A DNA stretch of 64,000 nt. It comes from Methanobacterium sp. Lineage in GTDB: Archaea > Methanobacteriota > Methanobacteria > Methanobacteriales > Methanobacteriaceae. This document shows positions 8,189 through 17,513 of this stretch, one piece after another. The first letter of the stretch is position 1; the number at the start of each line of letters is the position of its first letter. The position numbers were made by a program, and so were the translations under genes. The stretch lies in assembly GCA_016222945.1 (NCBI GenBank), contig JACRPY010000003.1:149699-213698 (forward strand), given 5' to 3'. Under the pieces are notes generated by a model. It ran no database searches and was not told the origin of the DNA. It saw only the letters and a list, made by a program, of their open reading frames with translations.

Positions 8189-8887
8189 ATGAAAACTTGG
8201 AATACCGAAAATTGCACAATCTACCAACTACTAAAAGATAGAAGCAATTCCTTCCTAATTAACCAGGGAAATAATTACATTCTTGTTGATACAGGCCATA
8301 AAAACTCATATAAAGGACTAAAAACCAAACTTGACGAACTTTTAGGCGAAAATAAATTATCATGTTTAATATTAACTCATACTCATTTTGACCATGCAGA
8401 AAACGCGTCCAGAATAAAAGAAATGTATAAATGCCCAATAATTGCCCATGAAAGCGAAGCAGACTATTTAAAACATGGAAATACTCCTTTACCGAAAGGA
8501 ACTAACATTCTAACCAGATTTTTAATAAAATCAGTTGTAAAACGTGTGAATCCACAATCTGAATATGAAACTGCTACTCCTGACATTCTTGTATGTGAAA
8601 ACTATGATTTATGGCCCTTAGGATTTAATGCATACATCATTCACACTCCAGGCCATACAATCGGCTCTATGAGCATTATTATTGATAGTGAAGTAGCTCT
8701 TGTGGGAGATACACTGTTCGGAGTGTTTAACTGGTCAACATATCCTCCTTTTGCTGATGATCCTAAAACTATGATTAAAAGCTGGGGAAAACTACTTAGT
8801 ACTGATTGTAGACTCTTTTTACCAGGTCATGGGAGAAAAATTAGTCGTAGACTGTTGGAAAAACAATATGAGAAACATAAAAGGTAA
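8189..8887 (+). CDS. Metallo-beta-lactamase-fold hydrolase
   Basis: The 232-residue soluble protein has all the MBL metal motifs in order: HTHFDHAEN (residue ~66), HTPGHTIGSMS (~153), VGDTLFG (~170), and LPGHGRKI (~213). This set is typical of glyoxalase II-like and related thioester or ester hydrolases. It follows the helical protein by 39 bp on the same strand. The substrate is unknown. Confidence 0.85.
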   Translation: MKTWNTENCTIYQLLKDRSNSFLINQGNNYILVDTGHKNSYKGLKTKLDELLGENKLSCLILTHTHFDHAENASRIKEMYKCPIIAHESEADYLKHGNTPLPKGTNILTRFLIKSVVKRVNPQSEYETATPDILVCENYDLWPLGFNAYIIHTPGHTIGSMSIIIDSEVALVGDTLFGVFNWSTYPPFADDPKTMIKSWGKLLSTDCRLFLPGHGRKISRRLLEKQYEKHKR

Positions 8888-8936
8888 TAATAGAGAACCT
8901 AATAAAAAAGATAAATACTATCTTTAAAGGGGTGAA

Positions 8937-9605
8937 ATGATGAAATTTCAAAGAGGAAGTTTATTTAAACCAGAAAAAGAGTATTATAAAATTGCTGGAA
9001 TTTTATTGTTAATAGGCAGTGTGCAGTTTTTTCTATCAGTTACTCTAGCAGAAGCATTATTTCCAGGTTATAGTGTCAGAAACAACACCTTAAGCCATCT
9101 TGGAGGATCAATACCTGTTTTAGAGCCATCTGCAGCCATATTTAACTTCAGTGTTATTTTACTTGGAATTTTAAGTCTGGCAGCCGTTTATCTAATCCTT
9201 AAAAGTGGTGGTTGTCGTCTTTTCTCATCATGCCTTGCAATTTCTGCTGTAGGCGCCCTTGGAGTTGGATTATTCCCTGCATATACTGGAAACCCTCACT
9301 TATTTTTTGCCTCTTTAGCATTCCTCTTCGGAAGCTTAACAGCCATATTCAGTTACCGGTTGGGCCTTAACATTCCAATAGTTATAGTATCCATGGTAAT
9401 AGGTTTAGTATCGCTTTTAAGTCTCCTCTCACTCTTCATTTTAGGTCCTGGAACCACTAACCCTCTTATATTATATTTGGGAATTGGAGGTACTGAACGG
9501 TTCATTGCCTATCCATCACTCTTTTATCTTGCCGCACTTGGAGGTTACCTTACAAGCAGAGGAGAAGATTGGGTTAGAATTAGGTTCACCGATGGATACT
9601 GGTGA
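8937..9605 (+). CDS. DUF998-like six-helix membrane protein
   Basis: The 222-residue membrane protein has about six helices. After helix 1 comes YSVRNNTLSHLGG, the signature NxxSxLG region of DUF998 proteins, and helix 2 has the EPSAAIFNFSVI motif. Two adjacent ATGs (8937, 8940) follow AGGGGTG. The family has no defined function. It is followed by a carotenoid-type membrane protein on the same strand. Confidence 0.7.
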   Translation: MMKFQRGSLFKPEKEYYKIAGILLLIGSVQFFLSVTLAEALFPGYSVRNNTLSHLGGSIPVLEPSAAIFNFSVILLGILSLAAVYLILKSGGCRLFSSCLAISAVGALGVGLFPAYTGNPHLFFASLAFLFGSLTAIFSYRLGLNIPIVIVSMVIGLVSLLSLLSLFILGPGTTNPLILYLGIGGTERFIAYPSLFYLAALGGYLTSRGEDWVRIRFTDGYW

Positions 9606-9677
9606 AATATTTCAAAATAAAGGAGTGAATTATTAGAATAATTTCTAATTAAATGTGAAATCAAGTGAGATGATAAA

Positions 9678-10523
9678 ATGACTAATACCATTAATAAAAA
9701 CAATACAAAAACATTTAACAAGCTTAGATGGTCCCTAATAGGAGTTTATTTAATTGTTAACATTCTTTTGATCTTCACTTATAAAAACCCCAATCTGCTG
9801 GCAATAGATACTTTCCTGGTGACTGCCCTCCTGTTCATTCTTGCAGTTTTCCATGGAACAGCTCGCTATGGCAAAAAGAATATAATAGTATTCTTCCTTA
9901 TTACCTGGGCTGTAAGCTTCTCTTTTGAAAACTTGAGCATAGCTACCGGTTTCCCCTTTGGGTTTTACCATTATTCACCCACTTTAGGATTGTTAACAGT
10001 TCCACTTATAATTATTTTTGCCTATTTTGCCATAGGATACTTATCCTGGATGTTATCACACGTACTAACTGGCCAATACACGAGGAAACTTGAGGGAAAA
10101 GAAATCTTTATAGTGCCATTTATAGCTGCATTTATCATGGTAATGTGGGATTTATCTGTTGATCCAATTTCTTCAACTTTACAGGGCCTATGGATATGGA
10201 CATATCCTGGAGCTTATTTTGGCGTTCCTATTTCCAATTTTTTCGGCTGGTTTCTGGTGGTATATTTGTTCTTCCAAATATTCGCGTTGTATCTTTCCAA
10301 ATATGACACTATAAAACCTAAAAAAGCATCTAAACTTTCTAATAAACCTTATTGGGCTGAATCCGCTGCTATATATGGTATCACGGCCCTGGGCACTATA
10401 CTATCAATTTTTTACCAGTACAATGACATTACTGTGTCCATGGCTTTAATCACGGTTTTCACCATGATATTTGTGGCGATACTCGCCTTTACTAACATTA
10501 TGAATAATCAAGACTTAAAGTAA
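9678..10523 (+). CDS. CruF/DUF422 carotenoid-biosynthesis-type membrane protein
   Basis: The 281-residue polytopic membrane protein carries motifs of the DUF422 family, which includes bisanhydrobacterioruberin hydratase and carotenoid 1,2-hydratase CruF: FPFGFYHYSPTLG (~94), MVMWDLSVDPI (~157) and YPGAYFGVPISNFFGWF (~180). The conserved Asp and Trp residues of the family are present. No phytoene synthase or desaturase is nearby, so its substrate may be another isoprenoid. That is inference. Confidence 0.75.
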   Translation: MTNTINKNNTKTFNKLRWSLIGVYLIVNILLIFTYKNPNLLAIDTFLVTALLFILAVFHGTARYGKKNIIVFFLITWAVSFSFENLSIATGFPFGFYHYSPTLGLLTVPLIIIFAYFAIGYLSWMLSHVLTGQYTRKLEGKEIFIVPFIAAFIMVMWDLSVDPISSTLQGLWIWTYPGAYFGVPISNFFGWFLVVYLFFQIFALYLSKYDTIKPKKASKLSNKPYWAESAAIYGITALGTILSIFYQYNDITVSMALITVFTMIFVAILAFTNIMNNQDLK

Positions 10524-10678
10524 TAGGGATTAAGAAAAATCTTTAGAAAAAAGTTAAGTTTGGAATGTTATATATGATTATAAGCATTATTAAAGCTTAA
10601 ATTTAAATAAGAGGTTTATTTTGACTAGAAATTTAATGAATATGTAATAAAAGAAAATAAAAAGAATTAAATAGAGGT

Positions 10679-12349
10679 TTAAGGAGTATCTGTGCGTTTG
10701 AATATAGATGAATCACCAGGAGGAGTTGTGCTATAATTTTGAAGGCCATCTACTTCTAATTGGTGAGCTGAGTCAGCATAGATGTCAGTAAAGTTTAATG
10801 GCATATCATAAATCGGATCTATGAAAACATTGCCATTCCAATGCTTTAAATCATTAGGCTGACTATTATGGCCATAAAAGCATTTCAGTGCATTATTTTC
10901 AGCAGTTATGCTTATGTTTCCATAGAAATCATTACTATAAACCCCTGTATAATTACCTAGGCCCAGCGGTTCGACAAATGGGGGTACAGGGTCTGGGTAC
11001 GGTGCTGGTTTCGGGTTTATAAATGGATCAGTGACCTCATCACCTTTTAATAGTAAACCAAGTTTTTGAAGCAAAGCATTATTAAAATTCTGCCCAAGGG
11101 GTCCTGCATTAGTTAATGATACTATGCCTATACCTTTTGATGTGAAAACTGTAACTGATGTTTGTGAAGAAATAGTGTCACCAGAATGAGAGATTAATTG
11201 ATCATTCACAATCCATCCAAAAGCATATTTCAGATTGTCATCATATTCTATTTGCCCAGTACGTGTTTCATCCAGCTCTTTCTTAGATACTATTTGAACT
11301 CCATTATACACCCCAGTATCTGCTATTTGAAATTTGAGCCAGTTAGCCATTTGGCTGATTGAACAGCCCAAAACTCCTGCAGGCCCCACCTCATCAATAC
11401 TTGCAGTATGATATGGTACTAAGGATCCATTTGAAAGATACTTATAAGGTGTAGCATGATCTGGAGAATTAAAGAAATCGTTTACAGTGGTTGTTGATGT
11501 GGTCATGCCTAAAGGATTAAGGAGATCCTCTTTAATTAATTCACTCCAGGTTGTTTCGGTTGCTCTGGCAGCGTAATAACCGGCCAAAGCATAAATTATG
11601 TTATTATAATTATAAGTGGTGTTAAATGCGGTGTTATTTTTTACATAACGGAGATTATAAAGCATTCTATAATACGAATCATTGAAAATAATCCATTCCA
11701 TATCCTGGCTGTATGCTGGTTGTCCGCTACGGTGGCACAGACTGTCCCGTATTGTAATTTTACCAGTTACATCTGGATCGTACATCTGGAATTCAGCATC
11801 ATCCTTAAAATATTTAGATATGGGGTCATCCCAACTCATTAAACCTTTACTTACCAGCTGAGCTATATTTGTAGCGGTGAATGCTTTACTGCATGAACCT
11901 ATCTCAAACAAAGTATTAGGGCCAACAGGAGCTCCAGAATCAAGGTTTTTCACACCAAGACAATTCATGTAAACTATCTTATCACCCTTTACAATTACTA
12001 CTGCTGAGCCAGGTATTCCTGTTTCGGGGAAGATTGAGTTCACGTAGGCGTCAAAAAGACTAATTATATGATCCATTGGATCTGGAGTAGGTCCTGGACC
12101 TGGTGAAGGACTCACTGGAGATGAAGATTGACTATGACCCCCTGATGAGAAGGGAATGGAGGTTAATAAAGTATTTGAAGGAAAAATAGCATTATTGCCA
12201 GGATTATTGTTCCCAGTTTGATTAATACTGTTTAACTGATTATCATTTAAAGTAGTAGGTAAATTAGTAGAGGGATTGTAAAAAGCAAAGACACTAACGA
12301 CAACAATCCCACAAATTAATAAAATTCCCCCCAATTTACTATTAATCAT
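10679..12349 (-). CDS. Secreted class C beta-lactamase-like serine hydrolase
   Basis: The protein of about 556 residues starts at ATG 12349 after GGGGGTTCCT. A TTG 12 bp upstream is less likely. A signal-anchor helix (KLGGILLICGIVVVSVFAFY) and a Ser/Pro/Gly linker are followed by the serine-hydrolase fold. The nucleophile motif SxxK is SCSK in FEIGSCSKAFTATN, the YxN motif is YNYN, and HSGD stands for the KTG-type motif. A beta-rich C-terminal domain follows. Family members are penicillin-binding-protein-like esterases or peptidases. Methanobacteriales have pseudomurein instead of murein, so the substrate is open. Confidence 0.85.
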   Translation of the reverse strand: MINSKLGGILLICGIVVVSVFAFYNPSTNLPTTLNDNQLNSINQTGNNNPGNNAIFPSNTLLTSIPFSSGGHSQSSSPVSPSPGPGPTPDPMDHIISLFDAYVNSIFPETGIPGSAVVIVKGDKIVYMNCLGVKNLDSGAPVGPNTLFEIGSCSKAFTATNIAQLVSKGLMSWDDPISKYFKDDAEFQMYDPDVTGKITIRDSLCHRSGQPAYSQDMEWIIFNDSYYRMLYNLRYVKNNTAFNTTYNYNNIIYALAGYYAARATETTWSELIKEDLLNPLGMTTSTTTVNDFFNSPDHATPYKYLSNGSLVPYHTASIDEVGPAGVLGCSISQMANWLKFQIADTGVYNGVQIVSKKELDETRTGQIEYDDNLKYAFGWIVNDQLISHSGDTISSQTSVTVFTSKGIGIVSLTNAGPLGQNFNNALLQKLGLLLKGDEVTDPFINPKPAPYPDPVPPFVEPLGLGNYTGVYSNDFYGNISITAENNALKCFYGHNSQPNDLKHWNGNVFIDPIYDMPLNFTDIYADSAHQLEVDGLQNYSTTPPGDSSIFKRTDTP

Positions 12350-12639
12350 AGGAACCCCCAATTTTACTATTTCATCATAATGTTTATTACTAACTTAATT
12401 AACAAATAAAGTTTTCTTTATTAATTTTAGGCGAAAACTTATTATACACATAAAGTAGAATAATCTTGCCTTAAATCCTTAATTTGATGTGGGCCATTAA
12501 CAGAATAACTTAAATAATACAAAATGATAGTAGATTACAAAAAATAATTATGTTTATCAATGAAAAATTAAATTCTAAAAAGCCATAAAATTGAAATTAT
12601 TGAGATTTTAAATTATTTTAAACTAGCTGTGGTTTAATT

Positions 12640-13341
12640 ATGAAAACCCCCAAATGGTACTACGAAGAAAAACAAATAGGTGTAGATTACCTAGATTCAA
12701 AAATTGCTGAGAAATATGATGACGAGCATCAAAAGTTCAGAGATTTCAATGCAGAAGCTCAGGATGTTGTTGATAAATTAGAAATCACAGAAGAAGATAT
12801 TGTGCTTGATTTTGGTTGTGGAACTGGAGGAATTGCTTTAAATCTTGCAAAATATTGTAAAAAAGTTATTTGTGTTGACATATCCCAACAAATGCTTGAT
12901 ATTTTAAAAACTAAAGCAGAAGAACAGAATATTACTAATATTGAAACTCATTGTGCAGGATTTTTAACTTACAAACATGAAGGTGACAAAGTAGATAAAG
13001 TAATTTCAAAATTTGCTTTGCACCATCTTCCAGATTTCTGGAAATCTGTAGCACTCCTTCGAATTGCAGATATCTTAAAAACAGGAGGAAAATTTTATCT
13101 TTTTGATGTAATATTCACATTCAACCCTGAAGACTATAAAAACAGTTTTAATGAATTTATAGAAACCCTGAGAAATGATGGCGGCGATTCCATGGCAGAT
13201 GAGACAATGATCCATATAAAAGATGAATTCAGCACCTATGATTGGATTATGGAAGGATTATTTGAAAAAACAGGGTTTTCCATTGATTTAAAAGAAATTG
13301 AAGCTGAAAATTGTATAAGTTATATTTGCTCCAAAGTGTAA
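12640..13341 (+). CDS. Class I SAM-dependent methyltransferase
   Basis: The 233-residue protein has the Rossmann methyltransferase motifs: I is VLDFGCGTGGIALNLA (~62), the acidic end of beta-2 is VICVDIS, and post-I is DKVISKFALHHLPD, a typical HHL motif of the UbiE-like class. The N-terminal YLDSKIAEKYDDEHQKF suits a substrate cap. The target is unknown. It is flanked by a converging DUF3892 gene. Confidence 0.85.
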   Translation: MKTPKWYYEEKQIGVDYLDSKIAEKYDDEHQKFRDFNAEAQDVVDKLEITEEDIVLDFGCGTGGIALNLAKYCKKVICVDISQQMLDILKTKAEEQNITNIETHCAGFLTYKHEGDKVDKVISKFALHHLPDFWKSVALLRIADILKTGGKFYLFDVIFTFNPEDYKNSFNEFIETLRNDGGDSMADETMIHIKDEFSTYDWIMEGLFEKTGFSIDLKEIEAENCISYICSKV

Positions 13342-13366
13342 TTTCTCAAGCTTTTTACAAAAGGAA

Positions 13367-13660
13367 TTAGAACTCTGGAAGGCCTTCTAAATTATCAGAA
13401 GCCTCGTTTTCGTTGTCTGTACGGATATATTTTTTTCCATCCACAGTAACTACATTGATTTCTGCGCCTTTTTTTAATTTATCGCCGTGTTTTAAAACTG
13501 TTATAAATGTTTTACCATTCTCTACTTCTGATATAACCTTAGTTCGAAGCCAGTTTTCGCGCATTGCAAATGAACTACCTGTAAATTTACCTACTTTAAC
13601 CCATTCAATGTATTTCCCTATACTATTATATTTAACATCTGTAACTCCGTAATCAGCCAT
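13367..13660 (-). CDS. DUF3892-family small protein
   Basis: The 97-residue protein ends with the pattern typical of DUF3892: GAEINVVTVDGKKYIRT, then ASDNLEGLPEF. The rest is beta-rich. GGAGG lies ~7 nt before ATG 13660. The family is small, soluble and without known function. Confidence 0.65.
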   Translation of the reverse strand: MADYGVTDVKYNSIGKYIEWVKVGKFTGSSFAMRENWLRTKVISEVENGKTFITVLKHGDKLKKGAEINVVTVDGKKYIRTDNENEASDNLEGLPEF

Positions 13661-13869
13661 ATTATCCTCCTTATTAAATTAAAATGTTGAATTAGAATTA
13701 AATACAAGTTCTAACTAAATTTAATTTCGTATCAGTTGCAAACTACTATTTAATATTGAAGATCAATGTATAAACAATCTGCGTTATTTCTGTAATAATA
13801 ATCAAAATAAAAATAGAATTTGAACCAGTTATTTGGCTTTTAATTCTTTTTTTACTGGTAATAACCGTT

Positions 13870-14556
13870 TTAGCCCTTAATCACAGTATTAAAAATTTTG
13901 GTTTCACGCCCGCCTTTATAACGAAAATCACATTTATTTGAACCTTCAGCAAGTGTTTCCCTCCTATGCAAGCCTAAATTCCCTATATCACTCATTAAGA
14001 TGTCCATGGCGCATAAGTAAGGTGTGAATTCATCTGCGTCATATTTATGGTATAATTTTTTTATGGCGCACTCGGTAAAATCTGTGCCGAAATCAAATTC
14101 TTCATTTCCATCTATGAATTCATAAACCCAGTCTCCAGAAAACTTTTTTTCTCTGGAAACTTCGGCTGCATATTTTATATACGGAATAATGTCAGGGTCA
14201 GTCATTGGAGGGATTAATTCTGGATGATCCTTAAATATTTTTTCTTGTGCCTTATAAGCTAACTCTCCAATCTCTTTTAATGGCTTATCATGCCTTTTTA
14301 ACACTTTGTAAAATGCAAGATTCTGTGCACCAGAAACAAGGGTAAATGTTAACGAATTTTCATCCCCACCTATATATGGGATTTTTTCATAAATAGCCTC
14401 ATATTCCTGCCTAATTTCTCCAATAATCTCTTCTTTGAATTTTTTACCGTATTTTTCTTCTATTAACACGCCGATACACTCACAAAATCCATGAAATTGT
14501 GTGAAAAATTCTGATTTTTTGGAATTATAATAATCATTTTGTTTATCTTCGCTCAT
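13870..14556 (-). CDS. ATC-hydrolase-like (L-2-amino-thiazoline-4-carboxylate hydrolase family) protein
   Basis: The 228-residue helical protein ends in the family's signature region: LGLHRRETLAEGSNKCDFRYKG, with the conserved Arg-x-x-Thr-Leu-Ala-x-Gly and Cys-Asp-Phe-Arg pattern. The founding enzyme opens a thiazoline ring in L-cysteine synthesis, but most members have unknown substrates. ATG 14556 follows GGGGTATTTA, the G-rich leader also seen at several other minus-strand genes here. Confidence 0.7.
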   Translation of the reverse strand: MSEDKQNDYYNSKKSEFFTQFHGFCECIGVLIEEKYGKKFKEEIIGEIRQEYEAIYEKIPYIGGDENSLTFTLVSGAQNLAFYKVLKRHDKPLKEIGELAYKAQEKIFKDHPELIPPMTDPDIIPYIKYAAEVSREKKFSGDWVYEFIDGNEEFDFGTDFTECAIKKLYHKYDADEFTPYLCAMDILMSDIGNLGLHRRETLAEGSNKCDFRYKGGRETKIFNTVIKG

Positions 14557-14652
14557 TAAATACCCCTAAGTTAATATTAGTTTTTGGTTAAAAATATTAT
14601 GTAACTTTATTTAGAATAGGTTAAACTCTGATTATAATTTTAAGGAGAAAAG

Positions 14653-14919
14653 ATGCCATCTGATACAAAAATTGAAGAGCTAAAAAAAGCTTTTAAGGAT
14701 AAAAAGTGCATTATAGAAGTGCATTCAAATGTAATGGAAATCAAATTTGAAAAAGAAGAAGATGCAGACTGGTTTGAAGATATTTTCCAATATTATCAAA
14801 GTGAATCTGCTGTATGCTGTTTGATGCCCATTAGACCAAAGGGAAAATCCTATTATAAATTTGTGTTCAATGTTAAAGACATAGATAAGTTCATAGAGCT
14901 TATAAAAAAAGGCAAATAA
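14653..14919 (+). CDS. Small alpha/beta protein, unknown
   Basis: The 88-residue soluble protein starts at ATG 14653 after AAGGAG. It alternates helices and strands (IIEVHSNVMEIKFEKEEDAD, YYKFVFNVKDIDKFIELIKK) and has adjacent cysteines (AVCCLMP). I do not recognise the family. It is divergent from the ATC-hydrolase-like gene and converges on the ATP-cone gene. Confidence 0.6.
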   Translation: MPSDTKIEELKKAFKDKKCIIEVHSNVMEIKFEKEEDADWFEDIFQYYQSESAVCCLMPIRPKGKSYYKFVFNVKDIDKFIELIKKGK

Positions 14920-14939
14920 TGTTTGAAAAAAATAAAGAA

Positions 14940-15218
14940 TTATCTTGATTTATATTTACTGTCAAATCTTCTCCACGATTTAGCTATATATGGTTCACAT
15001 TTATCCAGTTCGGTTAAAAGACATTTCCGGATAGTTTCACTTTCTATTTTATCTTCTTTATCTAATTTTTTATTGATATTAGCAAATACCTCATCAACTA
15101 TATCTTTTTTCTCATCTAAACTGTATCCTGCATCAATAGCTGCTTTTTGGAGAGAATTTTTTATTTTATCCTGTTTAAATGGCTCTATTGTACCTTTTCT
15201 TTTTACTACCTTGGTCAA
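14940..15218 (-). CDS. Stand-alone ATP-cone domain protein
   Basis: All 92 residues form one ATP-cone domain: VVKRKGTIEPFKQDKIKNSL, then KAAIDAGYS and SETIRKCLLTELDKC. ATP cones sense ATP/dATP at the N-terminus of ribonucleotide reductases and in NrdR. Here there is no zinc ribbon and no catalytic domain, and the C-terminus is a short basic tail (WRRFDSKYKSR). It may be a nucleotide-sensing adaptor, which is inference. The ion-channel homologue starts on the same strand upstream and ends 33 bp before it. Confidence 0.75.
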   Translation of the reverse strand: MTKVVKRKGTIEPFKQDKIKNSLQKAAIDAGYSLDEKKDIVDEVFANINKKLDKEDKIESETIRKCLLTELDKCEPYIAKSWRRFDSKYKSR

Positions 15219-15251
15219 ATAAATACCTCCATTTAATTATTTTAATATATC

Positions 15252-16346
15252 TCACCATGCTGCCCATATCATGGCAATAACTGTCACTACAAACCCTAAA
15301 GCCAAAATAGGCACTGTTACAAGATCCAATCTCCTAGCTAATGCTTCATCTCCCTTTTTATGATAATATATGGATATGGAAGACTCCACTAAACACATGG
15401 CCACTATGAAAAACCCAAGTGCAGCTACATAATGTCCTACAGTTATAACTCCAGTAGGAACCAAATTTGAAATGAAAATCATGTTAGTTATAAGCACGAA
15501 CATGGAAGCCCCTTCCATGGAAAAACGTCCTTGGAATGACATAATAAAGAGAGATGATAAAGCAGCTAAAACTGCTACAAATATACCGATGAGTGATACA
15601 AACAAGACGGAGTTATCTTCCCTCGACAACAGTATTCCTGTTCTTAGCTGGGAGAATGTGCCACTGGAAACAGTAGGATCCCCCATGGTTGAATTGAAAT
15701 TAAATGGCTTTTCAGTCATATTAAATCCAACAATCCCATATCCTGGAGTGTTAACGTTAGAACCCACAGAAGAACCTTCTTGATCCGGTACAAAAATCAT
15801 TTTGTCCCTTTGATCTGCAGTATCCTGGATATTTATGGTTAAAAATTGATCATCTACTGGAAATCTGTTCATATCAAATTTTTTGGTGATGGTTGCAGTT
15901 ACTTTGTATAAAGCATAAGTTTCATCGCCTACAACGCCATTCTTAATGAGTTTAACGTCTTTAGGATCAACAGTTCCATCAATCACCTGGAAACTGTCAC
16001 CAGGATTTAAATCTCCTTTCCATTTAAACCATATGTAAAAATCAACTGTCCACAAGTTGTCCTTTATAGACAGGGATTTAACTCGATCCACATAGATACC
16101 TGAAGTCACCTTAATAGCTGTGGCTGGATCCTGATAATCCTCAACAGTTAATCCACTTTCCACTTTATCTGGATTGATCTGATTGGCAATATTCATTAAA
16201 TCTTGTTCTGTGTTGTTATAAGTGACCCATATCAACGTACTGCTTACAATGGCTAAAACAAGTATCAATATTATAACCCACAAGCGAACCAAACCAAAAC
16301 CTTTTATGGAATCTTTAAAATTAGAATAATTATCACTCTTTTTAAT
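15252..16346 (-). CDS. Pentameric ligand-gated ion channel (Cys-loop superfamily) homologue
   Basis: An N-terminal helix (LVRLWVIILILVLAIVSST) is followed by a ~190-residue extracellular beta domain with signature elements of the ligand-binding domain: GIYVDRVKSLSIKDN, TVDFYIWFKWKG, and KKFDMNRFPVDDQFLTINIQ, which matches the FxxxFPFDxQ Cys-loop region. Four membrane helices follow. Helix 3 ends in the family-like CLVESSISIYYHKKG. The N-terminal helix is an extra feature, since channels usually have a cleaved signal peptide. The start is uncertain: TTG 16388, GTG 16361, or ATT 16346, the last sitting 7 nt after a GGGGGG run. No ligand can be predicted. Confidence 0.7.
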   Translation of the reverse strand: MKKSDNYSNFKDSIKGFGLVRLWVIILILVLAIVSSTLIWVTYNNTEQDLMNIANQINPDKVESGLTVEDYQDPATAIKVTSGIYVDRVKSLSIKDNLWTVDFYIWFKWKGDLNPGDSFQVIDGTVDPKDVKLIKNGVVGDETYALYKVTATITKKFDMNRFPVDDQFLTINIQDTADQRDKMIFVPDQEGSSVGSNVNTPGYGIVGFNMTEKPFNFNSTMGDPTVSSGTFSQLRTGILLSREDNSVLFVSLIGIFVAVLAALSSLFIMSFQGRFSMEGASMFVLITNMIFISNLVPTGVITVGHYVAALGFFIVAMCLVESSISIYYHKKGDEALARRLDLVTVPILALGFVVTVIAMIWAAW

Positions 16347-16505
16347 GGCGATACCCCCCACAAATGTCCCTATCAAGTCTAATTGCAAATTTGGATTTTG
16401 CGTTTATATATTTTTCTATTTTCTATATCCCCTTGTTTATAAAAATCATTTAAAAAAATATGTTTGCAGGCATAAATAAACACTTACCACGATGCAATAA
16501 GTCCC

Positions 16506-16766
16506 TTATGAACTAAAAATCTCTGTATCCACTGTCTTTTTTCTGATCCAACATAGTAATGAAATAAGCAGTAAGATCATAGCTAAAACGAAAAATTATG
16601 GCAGACCAAACCATAGAACATAAAAAGAAATCCTGCCAAAAAAACCCCCACAGTAAAACAAGCTACTGCTATTCCATATTATAGCAGCTCCTAAACCCTA
16701 TGTAAATCGGAAGATATGTATCAATAGCACAACTGCAATATGTACCATAAAACTGAAAATAATTCT
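16506..16766 (-). pseudogene. Decayed MFS transporter fragment
   Basis: One minus-strand frame reads FSFMVHIAVVLLIHIFRFT, stop, GLGAAIIW..., stop, then a hydrophobic helix and KKTVDTEIF. It aligns with the central part of the intact MFS exporter at 22742-24043 (FLAHIAIVLLIPLFQFTPGLGAAKYG) at both DNA and protein level, with two internal stops. It occupies the middle of the otherwise empty 16389-16978 gap. The remainder of that gap is AT-rich with nothing recognisable. Confidence 0.7.
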
Positions 16767-16987
16767 TTTTTCTTTTCAAATTTTTAATAATTCATCCCAT
16801 ATCATTTTAAAATCCAAAATATGTCTATTTTAATTATTTTTCAAAATAAAATATTTAAATCCATATTTAAGGCTTTCTTTTTGATGATGATAGTAAATCA
16901 TAATATTTTCAGTAGCTAAATTAAACAATATAAAATCAATTTGTAGGATCAAATTTAAGGATAAATTAACAAAAAGAAGTGTTTTTT

Positions 16988-17464
16988 ATGTGGAAAACAT
17001 CTAAATGGATATTTATAATTACAACAGTACCACTTTTAGCTGTTGGAGTAGGAATGATCATTTGCGGGTTTCTAGCATCTCCCGATGCTCTAACTGATGA
17101 TGGTTACCCCCTTAATACTTTTCTTTACATGATGGGCGGAGCATTCGTGAGTTTTCCTCTTATGGCAACTGTTGGAGTCTATTCATACTACAAAAGAATC
17201 AATGATAGGGAAACTAACCTTATGGAAAATGGTTTACAAGGTGAAGCAGAAATCCTTAGCCGTGAACAGACTGGTTTATATATCAATGAGCTTCCTCAGG
17301 TTAAATTCCACCTTAAAATAACGTCTCCATATGGAGAAACCTATGAAATGGAGTATAAAGACGTTGTAAGCATGCTTGATATGGGCTCTATTAATGTAGG
17401 TGCGAAATTACCTGTTTTTATTGATCCCAATAACAATAAAAACATTTTACTTGTTTACAGCTAA
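16988..17464 (+). CDS. Two-helix membrane protein with C-terminal beta domain
   Basis: The protein of about 158 residues has two membrane helices (IFIITTVPLLAVGVGMIICG and FLYMMGGAFVSFPLMATVGV). A soluble beta-rich domain follows (GEAEILSREQTG, LPQVKFHLKI, VGAKLPVFIDPNN), reminiscent of DUF3592-type proteins. The start is ATG 16988, or GTG 16979 nine bases earlier. The next gene follows by about 50 bp. The function is unknown. Confidence 0.6.
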   Translation: MWKTSKWIFIITTVPLLAVGVGMIICGFLASPDALTDDGYPLNTFLYMMGGAFVSFPLMATVGVYSYYKRINDRETNLMENGLQGEAEILSREQTGLYINELPQVKFHLKITSPYGETYEMEYKDVVSMLDMGSINVGAKLPVFIDPNNNKNILLVYS

Positions 17465-17513
17465 AAACTTTAAGTTTTATCTATAATAAATGGAATTACG
17501 TGAGGTGAAACAA

